Shown here one piece after another: positions 32,561-44,778 of a stretch of DNA of 64,000 bases (positions within the stretch are counted from its first letter, which is position 1; every line of letters begins with the position of its first letter). Source of the DNA: Gyromitra esculenta (Eukaryota; Ascomycota; Pezizomycetes; Pezizales; Discinaceae); the NCBI GenBank assembly GCA_038503075.1, contig JBCAML010000006.1, forward strand, positions 1,736,001 through 1,800,000, written 5' to 3'. The notes beneath the pieces are model-generated. The model worked only from the letters and a program-made list of their open reading frames with translations. It made no database searches and was not told the origin of the DNA. Position numbers and translations under genes: made by a program.

Positions 32561-35500
32561 ATGAGCCTCTACCCCCAATCCTCAGTGTCCTCCCGTCCTC
32601 CCACCTCCGCCGGGTATTCCAGAACAGGGCGCCCGCGAACCGCTGCATCAACAGTAGGGGGTGCTCAACAGGTTGTATGTGCCGTCACAGAGTCTCGTGG
32701 TGTTTCGGTGACTGTGGGGCTTTGCTTTGTGAATCTGACAACTGGTATTTTCTGTTCATGCGGTCGTTGTTGAAACTGAGCTGTAATTACACATACGAAA
32801 CAGTGGCTGACATAGGAATGGCAGGTGAATGCGTCTTGAGCGAGATATGTGATTCTCAAACGTATGTTAGAACTATGCATAAGCTATCTGTCTTTGATCC
32901 TACGGAGGTAGGTCGATAGAGGAATCTCTAACAGCGGAGAAAATTTTCCGATTTTATCCTCAAGTTCTCAGTGATTCGATACAGATTCTAGTTCCGAACA
33001 CTGCTGTCGTTCCACGCAAATCTACTTTGCTTTCCATAATGGAGCATTATTTGCCTGGTGCTGTGGTCACACATATTCCCCGCAAGTACTACAATGAGCA
33101 GATGGGACACGATTATATTCAACAACTTGCGTTTTCTGATGATATTGCTGGTATCAAGGTTGCTGTCTCTGCAAAGTTTTATGCCACCTCCGCAGCAGCA
33201 GCAGCATTGAAGCATATCAAACTTTCCTACACAAGATTTGCCCTCAATTCGCTCAGAATTAAGTATCAAGGAAGTGAAGGTTCAATCTACTACCAATCAC
33301 GATTTTCACTCATTCTTAGAATCCCAACTAATCGAATGCCACATATAGGTTCAATGCTCATTGATTTTAGTACGGTCCGCAGCCTAGAATTGATCCAGAA
33401 TCTCCAAAATGCAAAATCAACCGAATGTCTATTTGGATTATTGAACAACACGCTCACCGCGATGGGGGCGCGTCTTCTTCGATCCAATGTGCTGCAGCCA
33501 CTCACTGACATATCCACAATTAATGCGAGGTTGGATGCGCTAGAAGAATTTACCGAACATGAAGAAATGTTTTTCCAGACAAGACAGGCGTTAAAGCTAT
33601 TTCTAGATATGGATAGGCTTCTCACCGCCGTATGGCTTGCATTATGATTAACTAAGGAACAACGAAACTGACGATCACAGCTCATCACTATACCGATCAA
33701 ACCTTCGCTGAAACATTCAGAGCAATCGATTAATGATATCATTATACTCAAGCAAACACTATCTTGCATAGCCCCGGTTTACGAAAGCCTTGCGTCAGCT
33801 AGGAGTGAGCTGTTAATGGCTATTAGAACTGTAGGCACCCTTTAAATTGCTCATCCGGGCTATAAGTCCCAAGTTTAGGCTGTAGTTGATGAACAAACTA
33901 TAGCTCTGCGGGAAGGATCGCACCGAACCAGTTATGAACCTGATCAGTAATGTCATAAATGAAGACATCACTTTTTCGAAGAGCCCATTAGACCTTCGAA
34001 ACCAAAGATGTTATGCCGTAAAGGTGAATAATCTCGATCTCTCATCGCTCTCGCCAAATTCACTTGGTACTGACACGTCCTGCTGTAGAGTGGCGTGAAT
34101 GGACTACTTGACGTCGCGCGTCAGACCTTCAAGGAAGCGACAGAAGATGTACATTCTCTAATTGCAGATCTTGCTTTAGAGCACGATTTGCCGCTAGAAC
34201 TAAAATTTGAGGTTGGAAGGGGTTACTACTTACGACTTTCAACGTCAGACACCGAAGATAAACCCCTACCACCTATTTTTGTGAATGTTGTTGTGCGGAA
34301 GAAAGTGATCGTTGAGTTCACGACCTTGGAGCTAGTAAAACGGAATGCAAAGGTAATGTGCGCTTCACGGCTCTTCTCGAAGGCCTTGAGCCCTTGAAAC
34401 TATATTTACAGCCCCATTCTTAACGTGCATACACATTCTATGTTCACTAATACCGGGACATAGATCGGCGACTCTTTGACAGAGGTTTTACTCATGAGTA
34501 AATCATTTATTCTTCGTCTTCTAGACGTTCTTGAGCATGCCCCACTAAGTGAAACTCTCAAGGCGATAAATCTGTACAGCAATTGGTTGAAGATATTAGA
34601 AAGGAGATCTCGGCATTATACAAAGTGTGTGAAGGCATCGCAATGCTTGATATGGTTTGCCGGACCCTTGTAGAGCACATACCTATCATTTCTTACTTGG
34701 TATATTTTGAATAACGACTGACGGTCATGTCCACAAGATTGTGTCTTTTTCGCATCTCTGTACAATTCAAGACTATGGTTTGGCTCATCTGGAGGCGTCG
34801 GCAGTTTAAACACAACCAGTGCAACGTGGGGGCATCTAACTGACCGTGCCACAGTTCGTCCTGAATTTACGGACACACTCGCGATCAAAGCTGGACGTCA
34901 TCCTATTCGTGAAAAAATCCACAAGGATCGATTTATCCCAAACGATGTCTATGCAAGCCAGCAGTCTAGGTGGGTCGAATTTCAAGAAAAAGCCGCAGTT
35001 TTCAAGGCTTCTCGGGTGATTTTTTGGAACAGGAAATAGTGATACAAGCCTGGAATTACTCTTCAGCCTTTTTCACTATTTAATTTTTTTTGCTTTTGTG
35101 TGTGGGTGTGGGGGTAGCTAACGGGGAAGTCCATTAACAGATTTCAGATAATCACTGGTACGTCCTATTGGGTCGAATTGACTGTTACACATAACAACCA
35201 GTGGCTCGGGTATCTAACGTATCTAATGCTCTCGTGATTTCTGCGGAGCAGGCTGCAACATGTCGGGGAAGGTCTGCAGCTGCCCTCTCCACATATGAAT
35301 TGATATTGGTGGATTGCTGAATAGTTATTGTTACCCTAGTCGACCTATCTGCGGTCGATCGCACTCACGGCGGTAATTGCACAAATCGGATCATAGTAAG
35401 TGCCTTGCTTTCTCTTCAGCGCTGAGAAGACAAAGTTGAGTTAGGGTACCTACAACCGTTCCATTAGCGTCCCGGCTCAGTACGCCTCTTTTCCCATCGC

Positions 35501-36486
35501 ACAGCAGCTTTTTGCGCGAGTCTCGATGGATGATGGGATCGAAGCTAACGCCTCTACTTTCGCCTCGGAAATGCGGGAAACGGCATTTATCCTCCGTAAT
35601 CTCGGCAAGGGGAGTTTGATAATTATGGACGAACTTGGAAGAGGGACCAGTACCAGAGATGGGTTGGCGCTTGCCTTGGCAGTCTGTGAGGCACTGATCG
35701 AGAGCAGGGCTTTTGTGTGGTTTGCGACACACTTTAGAGATCTGGCGAGCATACTTGCTGAGCGGGCTGGGGTAGTCAATTTGCACTTACAGGTCGAGGT
35801 AGGTGCTTGACGAAGTTCCGTGTCGAAGCTAAGGCTGCAGCAGCAATGGCATTCCCCGAGAGCCGCTTGGAATTACCGAGAAGTGACTGATATCGGGGAG
35901 GGTTAGATGAACAACCCAAACACTATGACGATGCTCTACAAAGTTGCAGACGGGAGCGTGCAGGATCAACACTATGGTGCACAAAACTACTGCCCTCCTT
36001 ATGAAATGTCCAACGAGAAGAATATGTCTTACTTACAGCTTTCTGAACAAAACAGGTCTAGCTTTAGCCAGAATTGTCGGGCTTCCACAGGATGTGATCG
36101 AAAAGGCGACTGTAGTGTCGAAGACGCTCACCGGAAGACTTGAGAAGCAGAAACACAGATCAAAAGCGCTCCACCTCTCTAGAAGAAGAAACTTAGTTCT
36201 TAAGCTGAAGGAGACATTAGTCCAGGCCAGAGACGGTAGCATGGACGAAAACGCGTTGAAGCCCTGGTTGGCTAAGGTACAGGATGAGTTCGTGAATAGA
36301 ATGTCGAAATTATCAGAAGATATTGCTGCAGACGACGATGATTCGAGCAAGGGAGAGGAAGATGAAGATGGAGAGAAGGGGGTAGACGAAGAGAGGGGCC
36401 GGAAAAGCGGAGGGTGTGAAATTGCGAAAGATCTTGGTGGGGATTTGGATACAAATAACGGGATGAATCGGGTTCGGAGGATCTAG
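32561..36486 (+). CDS. MSH4: Meiotic MutS homologue Msh4
   Basis: Msh4 pairs with Msh5 as a clamp that stabilises recombination intermediates and promotes interfering crossovers; it does not repair mismatches. Seventeen exons close to 864 residues: starts 32561, 32825, 32985, 33349, 33681, 33904, 34089, 34464, 34580, 34738, 34855, 35141, 35252, 35340, 35468, 35907, 36056. As expected for Msh4, the N-terminal mismatch-recognition domain is missing; the protein begins near the connector domain. Visible: the lever/clamp region, KSPLDLRNQRCYAVK, then the ATPase with Walker A GCNMSGKST split over two introns, Walker B LIIMDELGRGTSTRDG, and WFATHFRDLA. The C-terminal HYGLALARIVGLPQDVIEKA leads to an acidic tail. 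Several donors are weak (GTTTGC, GTCTGC, GTTCTT). The boundary of exon 8 (taken as 34526) is uncertain. All other junctions are fixed by conserved sequence. Confidence 0.92.
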
Positions 36487-38738
36487 ATACCAGCATTGAG
36501 GAAAACGACAGATTTTGGGACGACTGACGAAAATAGCGCCCCAAAGGACAACTATATTGACATACAGAAAAATTGGCTAAAGAAGCAATAAATAAAAAAT
36601 AGCTTCTTTAAAATATATTGGGTTTCGCAACCGCATCGACCGTTTTTCGTAAACTTGCTCTAAAAAATCTTGTATGTGGCTGCTTTTATTTGTACTACAA
36701 AGCATTAGGAGGGTATTCTGTTATCACTCTGAGACGCTATCTCTTCTGTTAGTCCTTAATTTTTATTACAGGTGCCACAAAGTTACACATAAGCACCGAA
36801 ACTAGAGTCCAACAATCTAGCCCTTTGGCCCACAGTTTGATTTACAATTGAAAGCAAGGGTGCTAACACCGTCATGGATGTCTTTCACGCAGAAATAGAC
36901 ACTATGGAAAACGCAAGGTTGTTAGATGGCAAAGTATGTTTTTCCCTGAAAGGACGTCTTTGCAAAGGCTGGTGTTGATCAGCTATATATGACGACGCGG
37001 ACTCGCTATTTAAATAGGGATTCTATCACCCGGAAACAAGTTATATCGTGGCTAGCTATGAGTTCGAGATTAATTAATATTCTGGGGAGGATCTCGCACG
37101 TTGCATCTATTCCGCCATTCGTAAGCGTCGTAGAATTATCGACCCATGGCTTTATAGCGTGGGTTATAACCCCTGTGATGGAGAAGGGATTGTCTAGACT
37201 TCTCTCGTGCTACGAATAAACCTAGGTGTGGAGATTAGTCTAACCTATTTTTCAGCGTGCAGCCGTTAAATTTAAATACGCTTACCAGAAGTAAGCCTAC
37301 ACGTTTCTTAGGCCTCTTTATTACTGAGGCTTGTTATGGGATACCGTCTAATACCCATGAATTAATCTATTTTAATTTATTTTTTTGTAAAATCTGTTGT
37401 GACCGGAACGTAAGTTTAAACACACCTACTCACCCACACATGCTGTCAAGCTTCCTACTCTATTCGAATACGGAAGCTAAAGCTAATATAGGTGGGAATA
37501 AGTGGAAGGCTGTCTAGACAAAGTAAAAGCTGCGCTGCATACCGCGTCTACTTCAAGGTATCACACCTGAATTCCAGGAAAGTAGATGGAAATGATCGAT
37601 TTTCGAGAAAATCAGGAATGAAAAATACAATAGTTGTACAGGAGGGATATTCTGAACCCTTGTAGCATCTGTTGCGATATCTCCTTTAATAAAATAGTTT
37701 CGGGCCTTAGCTTTCTCTCACGGGGTAGGTACATATGTATTAGCGATCCGAGATCCTATCTATAACTTAAGTTATACGATAACCGCATCTGAGAAGCACT
37801 AAGCACTTCTACTCATGCCTCTGCACGAAGGGCGTTTCGGTGTTGCAGAACCGTTCGCTATCCTTGCCTTCCTTGCACTCTCACAACTAGCATTTTTATA
37901 TATCTAAGTAGGGCGCTCTAGCTATACACTCCTACGATCTCCATACCGGTCTCCTGGCATAAGTCAAATCAGTTCACTTAAGCTAGTCACAGGACTGATA
38001 ACTCCATTCCGTTTTGCAGGCAATATACGATCTCCTGCCACGTATATCAGCCAGTGTTTATAGTTTAAATGCATGTACGTATGCTCTTTAAACCTACAAT
38101 TATATGCAGGTGTCTCATGCTTTTACCGGAGTTTTAGGAATCGCGTGATACCAATACTCGCAAGCCTTTTTCACTCCGGCAACTTTAAGGTTCGATCTCT
38201 CTCGACGTAACATTTCATCCCGAACTTTAGGAAATGGAGAATGAGGGAATGGAACACTCTCTAGGGAATTTTTTTTTTATTAAAAAAAGCCTACGTCGCA
38301 TCACCGGAGATCACTCGGATATTGTCACTCTGGCGGGCGGAGAAAAGCACAACATGGGAAAACCAATCGAACCTTCTTGTTTTAGAAGTTTAGCGGTACC
38401 GGTTATCATCTTCAAAAGTAGTTTTGTCGCCTCCCTTCTGTCTCCTTAACCACACAACTGGATGCTGTTCAGTTGCCTTGGACGGAATAGAGTATGTTTT
38501 TGCGCTCCGGACAACCACGCAGCCCGGAACCAGGTAGGCTGGCGAAGCGCAATGGGGTTTAGGAAGCAAGAGAGAGTAGCTGAGATATTCTACCTAGCTC
38601 GTTACACCCGAGTGATACTACATGACTTCAGCACTATTTCGCAATTCACCCGAGCTAAATAGAGTATATTCTCGTCGATATCCGTCAATGCAGCTCTTCC
38701 TCCTTAGCCACATTACTACATACATACACATATACTTC
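36487..38738. other. Convergent intergenic region, MSH4 / HEL2
   Basis: 2.25 kb of AT-rich sequence. Plus-strand frames at 36989-37219 and 37257-37517 carry no recognised domain. I see no TIR, LTR or RNA gene. It may be old transposon sequence, but nothing diagnostic remains. Confidence 0.5.
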
Positions 38739-41319
38739 TTAATTCTCCTCCCTCTGCAATCCCACCGAAAACAACAACTTCCCTTTCCCTTTCTTTTTCT
38801 TCCCCTGTCCAGCACCTTCGCTCTCACTGGGTTCTTCACTCCTCTCTCCACCGGCACCCCATGCTCCCGCCTGCGGCACTGGCGCTCCGTTATACGCTGC
38901 ATACGGGTCCTTCTTCTTGATCGGGCCCCATCCCGGCGGCGGCGGCGGCTTAGCTGGTAGACTTGGGAACTCGTCAGTACCTCTTGCCTTCCCTGTAGCC
39001 GTAGTCGCAGCGCCAGATGCAACCCACGGCGTCGGTGCGTGTGCGCCGGGACCTTTTCGATTCACCGAGCGTGCTGCGGGCGCTGATGTAGATGACGATG
39101 ATGGTGGTACGTTCGCGGCAGCACCCCATGCGCCTTGTCGGGCGGTGGTAGAGCGCGCTGATTGCGACGTGGATGATTTCAGTTTAAGCAGACGGGATGA
39201 GTTCGGCCCTACTGCGGCAGACGATGAGGCACCCGCAAATGGGGGGTAGTCTTCATTGGTGGCTCTCCAGTCGTTCCAGGCGCCGAGCAAGTCACGGCGT
39301 TTTACGTCGTCTTCAAAAAGCTCGGCGAGCTCACGAATGAGGACACCAAGTTCGGGGGCTTTAACGTCAAAGAGGGCCCAGAAGTGGTCAACGAGCTGGG
39401 CAGCCGTTAGCGTACCCAGGCGGAAACGGCTTATATCGGCCTTAAAAGTTTTCATTTTGTGCTCGTTGTGACGGAGGAGGTTTAGTGCTCGCTCGATTAC
39501 AGCTGCATGGCGTCTATGTAGGTGTTAGTAGTGTCAAAGAAAGGGAGTGGGACGGTACTTACGACTTCCGGATATCATCTGTGATGGGCCTATTGGTGCC
39601 TGATGGCCCAGCAGCAGTTTCGGGCGTGGGTCGGCGCGGTGCTAGTGGCGGGAACGCAACTTGTGCCGGCGTTGCTGCTTCGGGTGGTGGCCGGGTTGAT
39701 GCCAGTGGTGGGAAAGCCACCTGGGGCACAGGGGTTGTCGCAGCGGGTGGTAATTCTGAGGGCCGTGCGGGCGGACGGGCAGGTGGTTGGACAGTGGTAG
39801 TTGTGCTCTGTGTTGGCCTGGCTGCTGCAGGTGGTGGTGGCCGCGGTTGGAATACTGGCTCCGTCAATTGTCCTCCGAAGGTTCTTGATGTTGTTGACTG
39901 CGCACTTTGTACAGCTAGGGTTCGGTGGTATGCTAGCTCCGCTCTACTCATCTGCTGCTCTGTCCTGACTGGCGCCTCTTCCCTCTCCTGTTGCCCACGT
40001 CCGTCATTGCGACGCCGCCGACCCCCGCTGCGGTCCTGTTGGTCTGCACCGAATGTGCTAATGTCGATACGCCTTGCATCTCGTCTTGCAGTCTTTGATA
40101 AACCGTTGGGGTGGACCTCGAGCTGATGTGCTTTGAGGTCGACCTCGTTCTCAAATACAACAAACTTCTTTTCCATACATTCCTCATCTGCACATATAAA
40201 ATGGTCCTTTGCAAAGTGGGCTGCAAGGGCATCATAGTTGATATAATACTGCTGCTGGGCACTCGGATTACGTCGGTCACAGATGTGGCAACGCTCGTGT
40301 TTGTCGCGACAATGCGTAAACAACTCGTCTGACGAGTAAAATCGCTGGCGACAGAATCCACACTCAGGATGGCCCTTGAAACCGGATTGGTTTTCAGAAC
40401 CAGGCTGATCATCACCGCTGCGCTCGTGTTTCCGGAGCTCAGCAGGGGTGAAGAGGGTATGTTCGTGCGTAAAAACTTTTTTGTTGCGTGAGCAAAGGTC
40501 ACAGAGGACTTTATTATGGACGCTCCTGACGTGATGATGGAGGTTGGGCCAGCCCCGCAGAGCCTGGTCGCAGCCTTCATCCGGACAATTGTAGCGGAGT
40601 AAGAGGGTCGTGTCGTCGCATATCGACTGGTCGTCGTATTTGATCCCTAGAGCCTCGTTATTACTCACGATGTCGGACTCTTTAAATTCCAGAAATCGTT
40701 TCGTCTCGTCTTTAGAGAAGATGACCCATTCTGCCTCTGTCTATTTGTAGTGTTAGATACCAACTATGCAAACTAGCCAGAATGTGGGGGGCCTTACCCG
40801 GCAATGTGCACACGCTTTATTTTTGTAAAGCGCCCTCATCCGCAGCGCACATATATGGCAAGTGACATGGTTACACGGCGCAATAGCAGAGTATATGACT
40901 GGGTCCGCACAAATGAAGCAAACCGGTGACTCCGAATCCGATGCCACATCATCAGCATCTGGTTTCACTTCCGCAGTCTTTTTCGGGCTCGACGGGCCCC
41001 CGAGAACTGTCTCTGTCACCGGTGGAATTGTTTCGTCTACCGTTGCTGTACTGTCCTGCGGCTGGCTCTGCTGGCTGCGTCCGCCGCCGTGGTCTCTCCG
41101 CCTGTCGCCGCCTCGTACACCCCGCGGTCTGCGGGAACCGCCCTGGGTTTCGCCTGTGGCTCCGGAACCACCACGGGCCTCACTACGTCCTCCTCTGCCG
41201 CGGCCCCGGTACCCACCGCGGGGAGTTGCATTGGCGCCGGTGGCTTGGGAAGGTGCTTGTGGAGGGACGACGGGGGTGGTGGTGTTTGAAGCCATTGGCC
41301 TGGGGGCGGTGCCTAGCAC
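38739..41319 (-). CDS. HEL2: E3 ubiquitin ligase Hel2/ZNF598 (ribosome quality control)
   Basis: Hel2 detects collided ribosomes and ubiquitylates small-subunit proteins to trigger ribosome-associated quality control. Three exons, 40798-41319, 39563-40740 and 38739-39513, give 824 residues. The order is typical: an N-terminal Arg/Gly-rich segment (GGYRGRGRGGRSEARGG), a RING of C3HC4 type at about 131-175 (CFICADP, APCNHVTCHIC, CAHCR), then, after intron 1, TEAEWVIFSKD and a run of C2H2 zinc fingers (CDQALRGWPNLHHHVRSVH; CGFCRQRFYSSDELFTHCRDKH; CADEECMEKKFVVF). A long Pro/Ala-rich linker follows, then the conserved C-terminal helical domain (RHAAVIERALNLLRHNEHKM) and a Lys-rich end. A second in-frame Met eight codons in (MASNTTTP) is an alternative start. 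The gene is divergent from VMA2. Confidence 0.95.
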
Positions 41320-42051
41320 TGGAATTGAAAGTGTGGAGGGCAGAAAAAGTAGAGGGAACAGAAGGCCAGAAGGGTTTCTGGGAGAGAATTGAATATTTGA
41401 GAGAGCGTGTTTTAGGGGTGATCAAGAAGAGAGCAGAGCAAGAACTAGGGGAGGATCTTCCTTTGTAGGCGGTCAATTTGGAGATTGGGCGTGGAAGCTG
41501 GGGTTAGGGTCAGCAGTGGGAATGTGTCATTAACGGCAACTATCAGCCTCAACCCGCTCAATCCGTTCAATTCATCCGCCATCGCTTATGCTGCAGCTAA
41601 GACGATTTCAATCATCATCAATCATCAAACGCAGTTGGGCTTTCTCACAAGACTTTTCTAGAGCACACTACAGCCCTGCAGAAGGAGGGGACGTATTTCG
41701 CAGCAGTGAGAGAGAGAAGAGAGAGGAAACGAGTGACAAGAGGAGAAGGAGAAGGACAGAAGGTCGTCACTCGCTGTGGCTGGCAAATGAGGCTCTGCGG
41801 CCCCGTGGTGTGGCTAGCACATGTCCCAGCTTAATAATGGCTTGGCATCCCCACTGGCCGCCACGTGATAACGGCGGGGGTTCGCCGCTTGGAGGGAAAA
41901 GGGAACGCCGTCATCTGCACCCAGCTGCTTTCTTATTCGTGATACCCTATCTCGTCTCCTTCACTCGTCATCTTTCCCCTCCCTCAATAATTCTTCCCCA
42001 CTACTATCCCTCTACAAGCCACTTCCGAATATCGAAAATACCATCCGGAAG
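41320..42051. promoter_or_regulatory. Divergent promoter region, HEL2 / VMA2
   Basis: 732 bp between the two start codons. A plus-strand open frame begins at 41588 and runs over the VMA2 start to 42217, but its sequence has no domain, is Arg/Ser-rich and is broken by real VMA2 splice sites, so it is not called. No palindromic site stands out. Confidence 0.6.
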
Positions 42052-44174
42052 ATGGTTGGCGATCCACGGATGTCAGCCCAAGAGGTGCGTCTTCGAGAGC
42101 ATATCTCTGCCTGGGATCTCGTCTGTTCCGGGAGCTGACCGAACCATTCATAGGCTTTTGCTATTAACGCAGCTGCTGTTACACGCAATTATGGAGTACG
42201 CACAAACATATCTCTAGAAACTGCACGAGTGCCAAGCTAACCAAGTCCTAGGTCAGTCCCAGAATCAACTACAACACGGTAGCTGGTGTCAATGGACCTC
42301 TGGTTATTCTAGGTATCTGATGCCACTCAATCAATTGCCATGCAAGGTTCATGGAGCAAAGGCTGTGGATCTGAGCCTGCATTTGTAGCTCTAGCTTCGT
42401 TGGATTGCTCCTAGCTCAATTAACCAACTTTGGAACTAAGCTAACCTCCCTATAAAGATAATGTTAAATTCCCTCGCTACAATGAGGTAGGTCTTCCTGA
42501 ATATCCTATACCACTCGAACAGTTCAACTAAGCTCAGCATCTCTAGATTGTAAACCTCACTCTCCCCGACGGAAGCAAACGTGCCGGTCAAGTGCTGGAA
42601 GTGCGCGGTAGCAGAGCTGTCGTCCAGGTTTTCGAGGGTACTTCTGGCATCGATGTCCGCAAGACGACCGTCGAGTTCACAGGGCAGAATCTCAAGATTC
42701 CCGTCTCGGAAGACATGTTGGGTCGTATTTTCGATGGATCTGGAAGAGCTATCGATAAGGGCCCGAAGGTGTTTGCTGAGGACTACCTGGATATCAATGG
42801 ATCTCCTATCAACCCGTACTCGCGTGTCTACCCCGAGGAAATGATCTCGACCGGTATCAGTGCTATCGATACCATGAACTCTGTCGGCAAGACTACCTTA
42901 ATCCTCCCCGCGATGAATTCCTTGAACGAAAATATATCTCTGTAGGATGGCGTAGCTAACTGGGTTTGGGAAATATAGCTCGTGGTCAGAAGATTCCTAT
43001 CTTTTCTGCTGCTGGTCTCCCACACAATGAAATCGCCGCACAGATTTGTCGTCAGGCTGGTCTTGTCAAGCGTCCTGGAAACAATAAGGGTGTTCACGAT
43101 GGCCACGACGACAATTTCTCGATCGTTTTCGCGGCTATGGGTGTCAACTTAGAGACCAGTCGTTTCTTCACGCGTGATTTCGAGGAGAATGGTTCTTTGG
43201 AGAAGGTCACTTTGTTTTTGAACCTGGCAAATGATCCTACGTGTGTTTCTGAGAGCCTAAAATCCTAGTGATAGGTGACTGACTATCATACTATAGTATC
43301 GAACGTATTATCACGCCTAGATTAGCATTGACAACCGCCGAGTACTTCGCCTACCAGTTGGAGAAGCATGTCCTAGTTATCCTTACAGATCTCTCTGCAT
43401 ACTGCGATGCTCTCCGTGAAGTTTCAGCTGCTCGTGAAGAAGTGCCAGGTCGTCGTGGCTACCCAGGTTATATGTACACGGATTTGTCCACCATCTACGA
43501 GCGTGCGGGTCGTGTCGAGGGCCGTAACGGTTCCATCACTCAGATTCCCATTCTGACCATGCCCAATGATGGTCAGTTCCTCCATTCGCTTTTAACCATA
43601 ACATAGTCTAACCCCACTAGACATCACGCATCCCATCCCCGATCTTACTGGCTATATCACCGAAGGCCAAATCTTCGTTGACCGTCAACTGCACAACCGT
43701 GGTATCTACCCACCTATCAACGTCCTCCCCTCCTTATCCCGTCTTATGAAATCTGCCATCGGCGAAGGCATGACCCGCAAAGACCACAGTGACGTCTCCA
43801 ACCAGCTATACGCCAAATACGCCATCGGGCGTGACGCTGCAGCCATGAAGGCTGTCGTCGGAGAGGAGGCACTCAGTGCGGAAGATAAGCTCTCACTCGA
43901 ATTCCTAGAGAAGTTTGAGCGTAGCTTCATTGCCCAGGGCGCGTACGAGAGCAGAACTATCTTTGAGAGTCTCGACCTTGCATGGAGTTTGCTTAGAATC
44001 TATCCCAAGGAACTACTGAACAGGATCCCAGCCAAGATTATTAGTGAATTTTATGCAAGAAGTGGAGGCAAGGGGAAAGGAAAAGAAAAGGAGCGGGAGA
44101 GGGGGCCAGGGGAGGGGAAGGACACAAGGGATAATAGCGGGGAGGGACATGAGGAGAATTTGATTGAGACTTAA
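42052..44174 (+). CDS. VMA2: V-type proton ATPase subunit B
   Basis: Subunit B forms the non-catalytic sites of the V1 head, which drives proton pumping into the vacuole. Eight exons (42052-42084, 42154-42195, 42252-42312, 42458-42486, 42547-42886, 42979-43240, 43297-43571, 43621-44174) close to 531 residues, a normal length. The first four exons are tiny (11, 14, 20 and 10 codons). Landmarks: [20 protein letters not shown], the beta-barrel [66 protein letters not shown], and the arginine-bearing [20 protein letters not shown]. Intron 5 must use a GC donor (GCAAGA) to give [13 protein letters not shown]. The C-terminus is extended by a Gly/Lys/Glu-rich tail after IISEFYARS. As in all B subunits, no working P-loop is present. 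Confidence 0.96.
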
Positions 44175-44778
44175 GGGGAAGAGAATGCTGAGAATGGGTG
44201 GTTGGGGGAGGGTGATATTTTGTAAGGGGAGATGTTATATATGAGGGGAAGTTATATGGTGGTGGTGGTGGTGGTGAAAGTTGGCTTTTACTCTGATTCT
44301 ATTTTTGTTGCTTTTTCTTCATCCTGCTTAGCCTGAGAATTGAAATATGGTATTTGACGTTAGATGTATTTCGCTGCTAGAGCTGAAATATAGAGTTTGT
44401 GATATCAGCGGGAGGGCTGGAAGTTTTGGCTTAGTTGAATCTGGAAGGGGTTTTGTGATTTAAGTCATGAAGAGTCACTCGATTTATCTATTGGATTGAT
44501 CAACCATAATTTGGCTGTGTAGGGAGATTAGGTGGATTGCAGCTCAAGAGTGGTATAGAAAGGCATATCTTGGAAGTATTCCAAGCCTTTTCTTTACTCA
44601 TTTTGGAGGGGTTTAAAGTGTGTAAATATTAACTATCATATAAGTACATTACTGGAAACATATTTCTTCCCTCTATAATATTTGCCAATTATAACAAAAC
44701 GTACTATTACATATATATAGTTGGTTATGTTTGCGTGTAGATTCGATAAATATGTCTCCATCTATCCATGCAGGGAGT
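44175..44778. other. Convergent 3' region, VMA2 / SEC15
   Basis: About 600 bp with a short (GGT)n run near 44259-44275 in the probable VMA2 3' UTR. No gene seen. Confidence 0.6.

Noticed and set aside
41588..42217. 209-residue plus-strand open frame upstream of VMA2
   Set aside because: It runs through the true VMA2 start and first two introns in another frame, is low in complexity and shows no domain.
42887..42945. P-loop-like GKTT after the MNSV stretch in VMA2
   Set aside because: It is a translation of the GC-AG intron; the conserved continuation is ARGQKIPIF from 42979.
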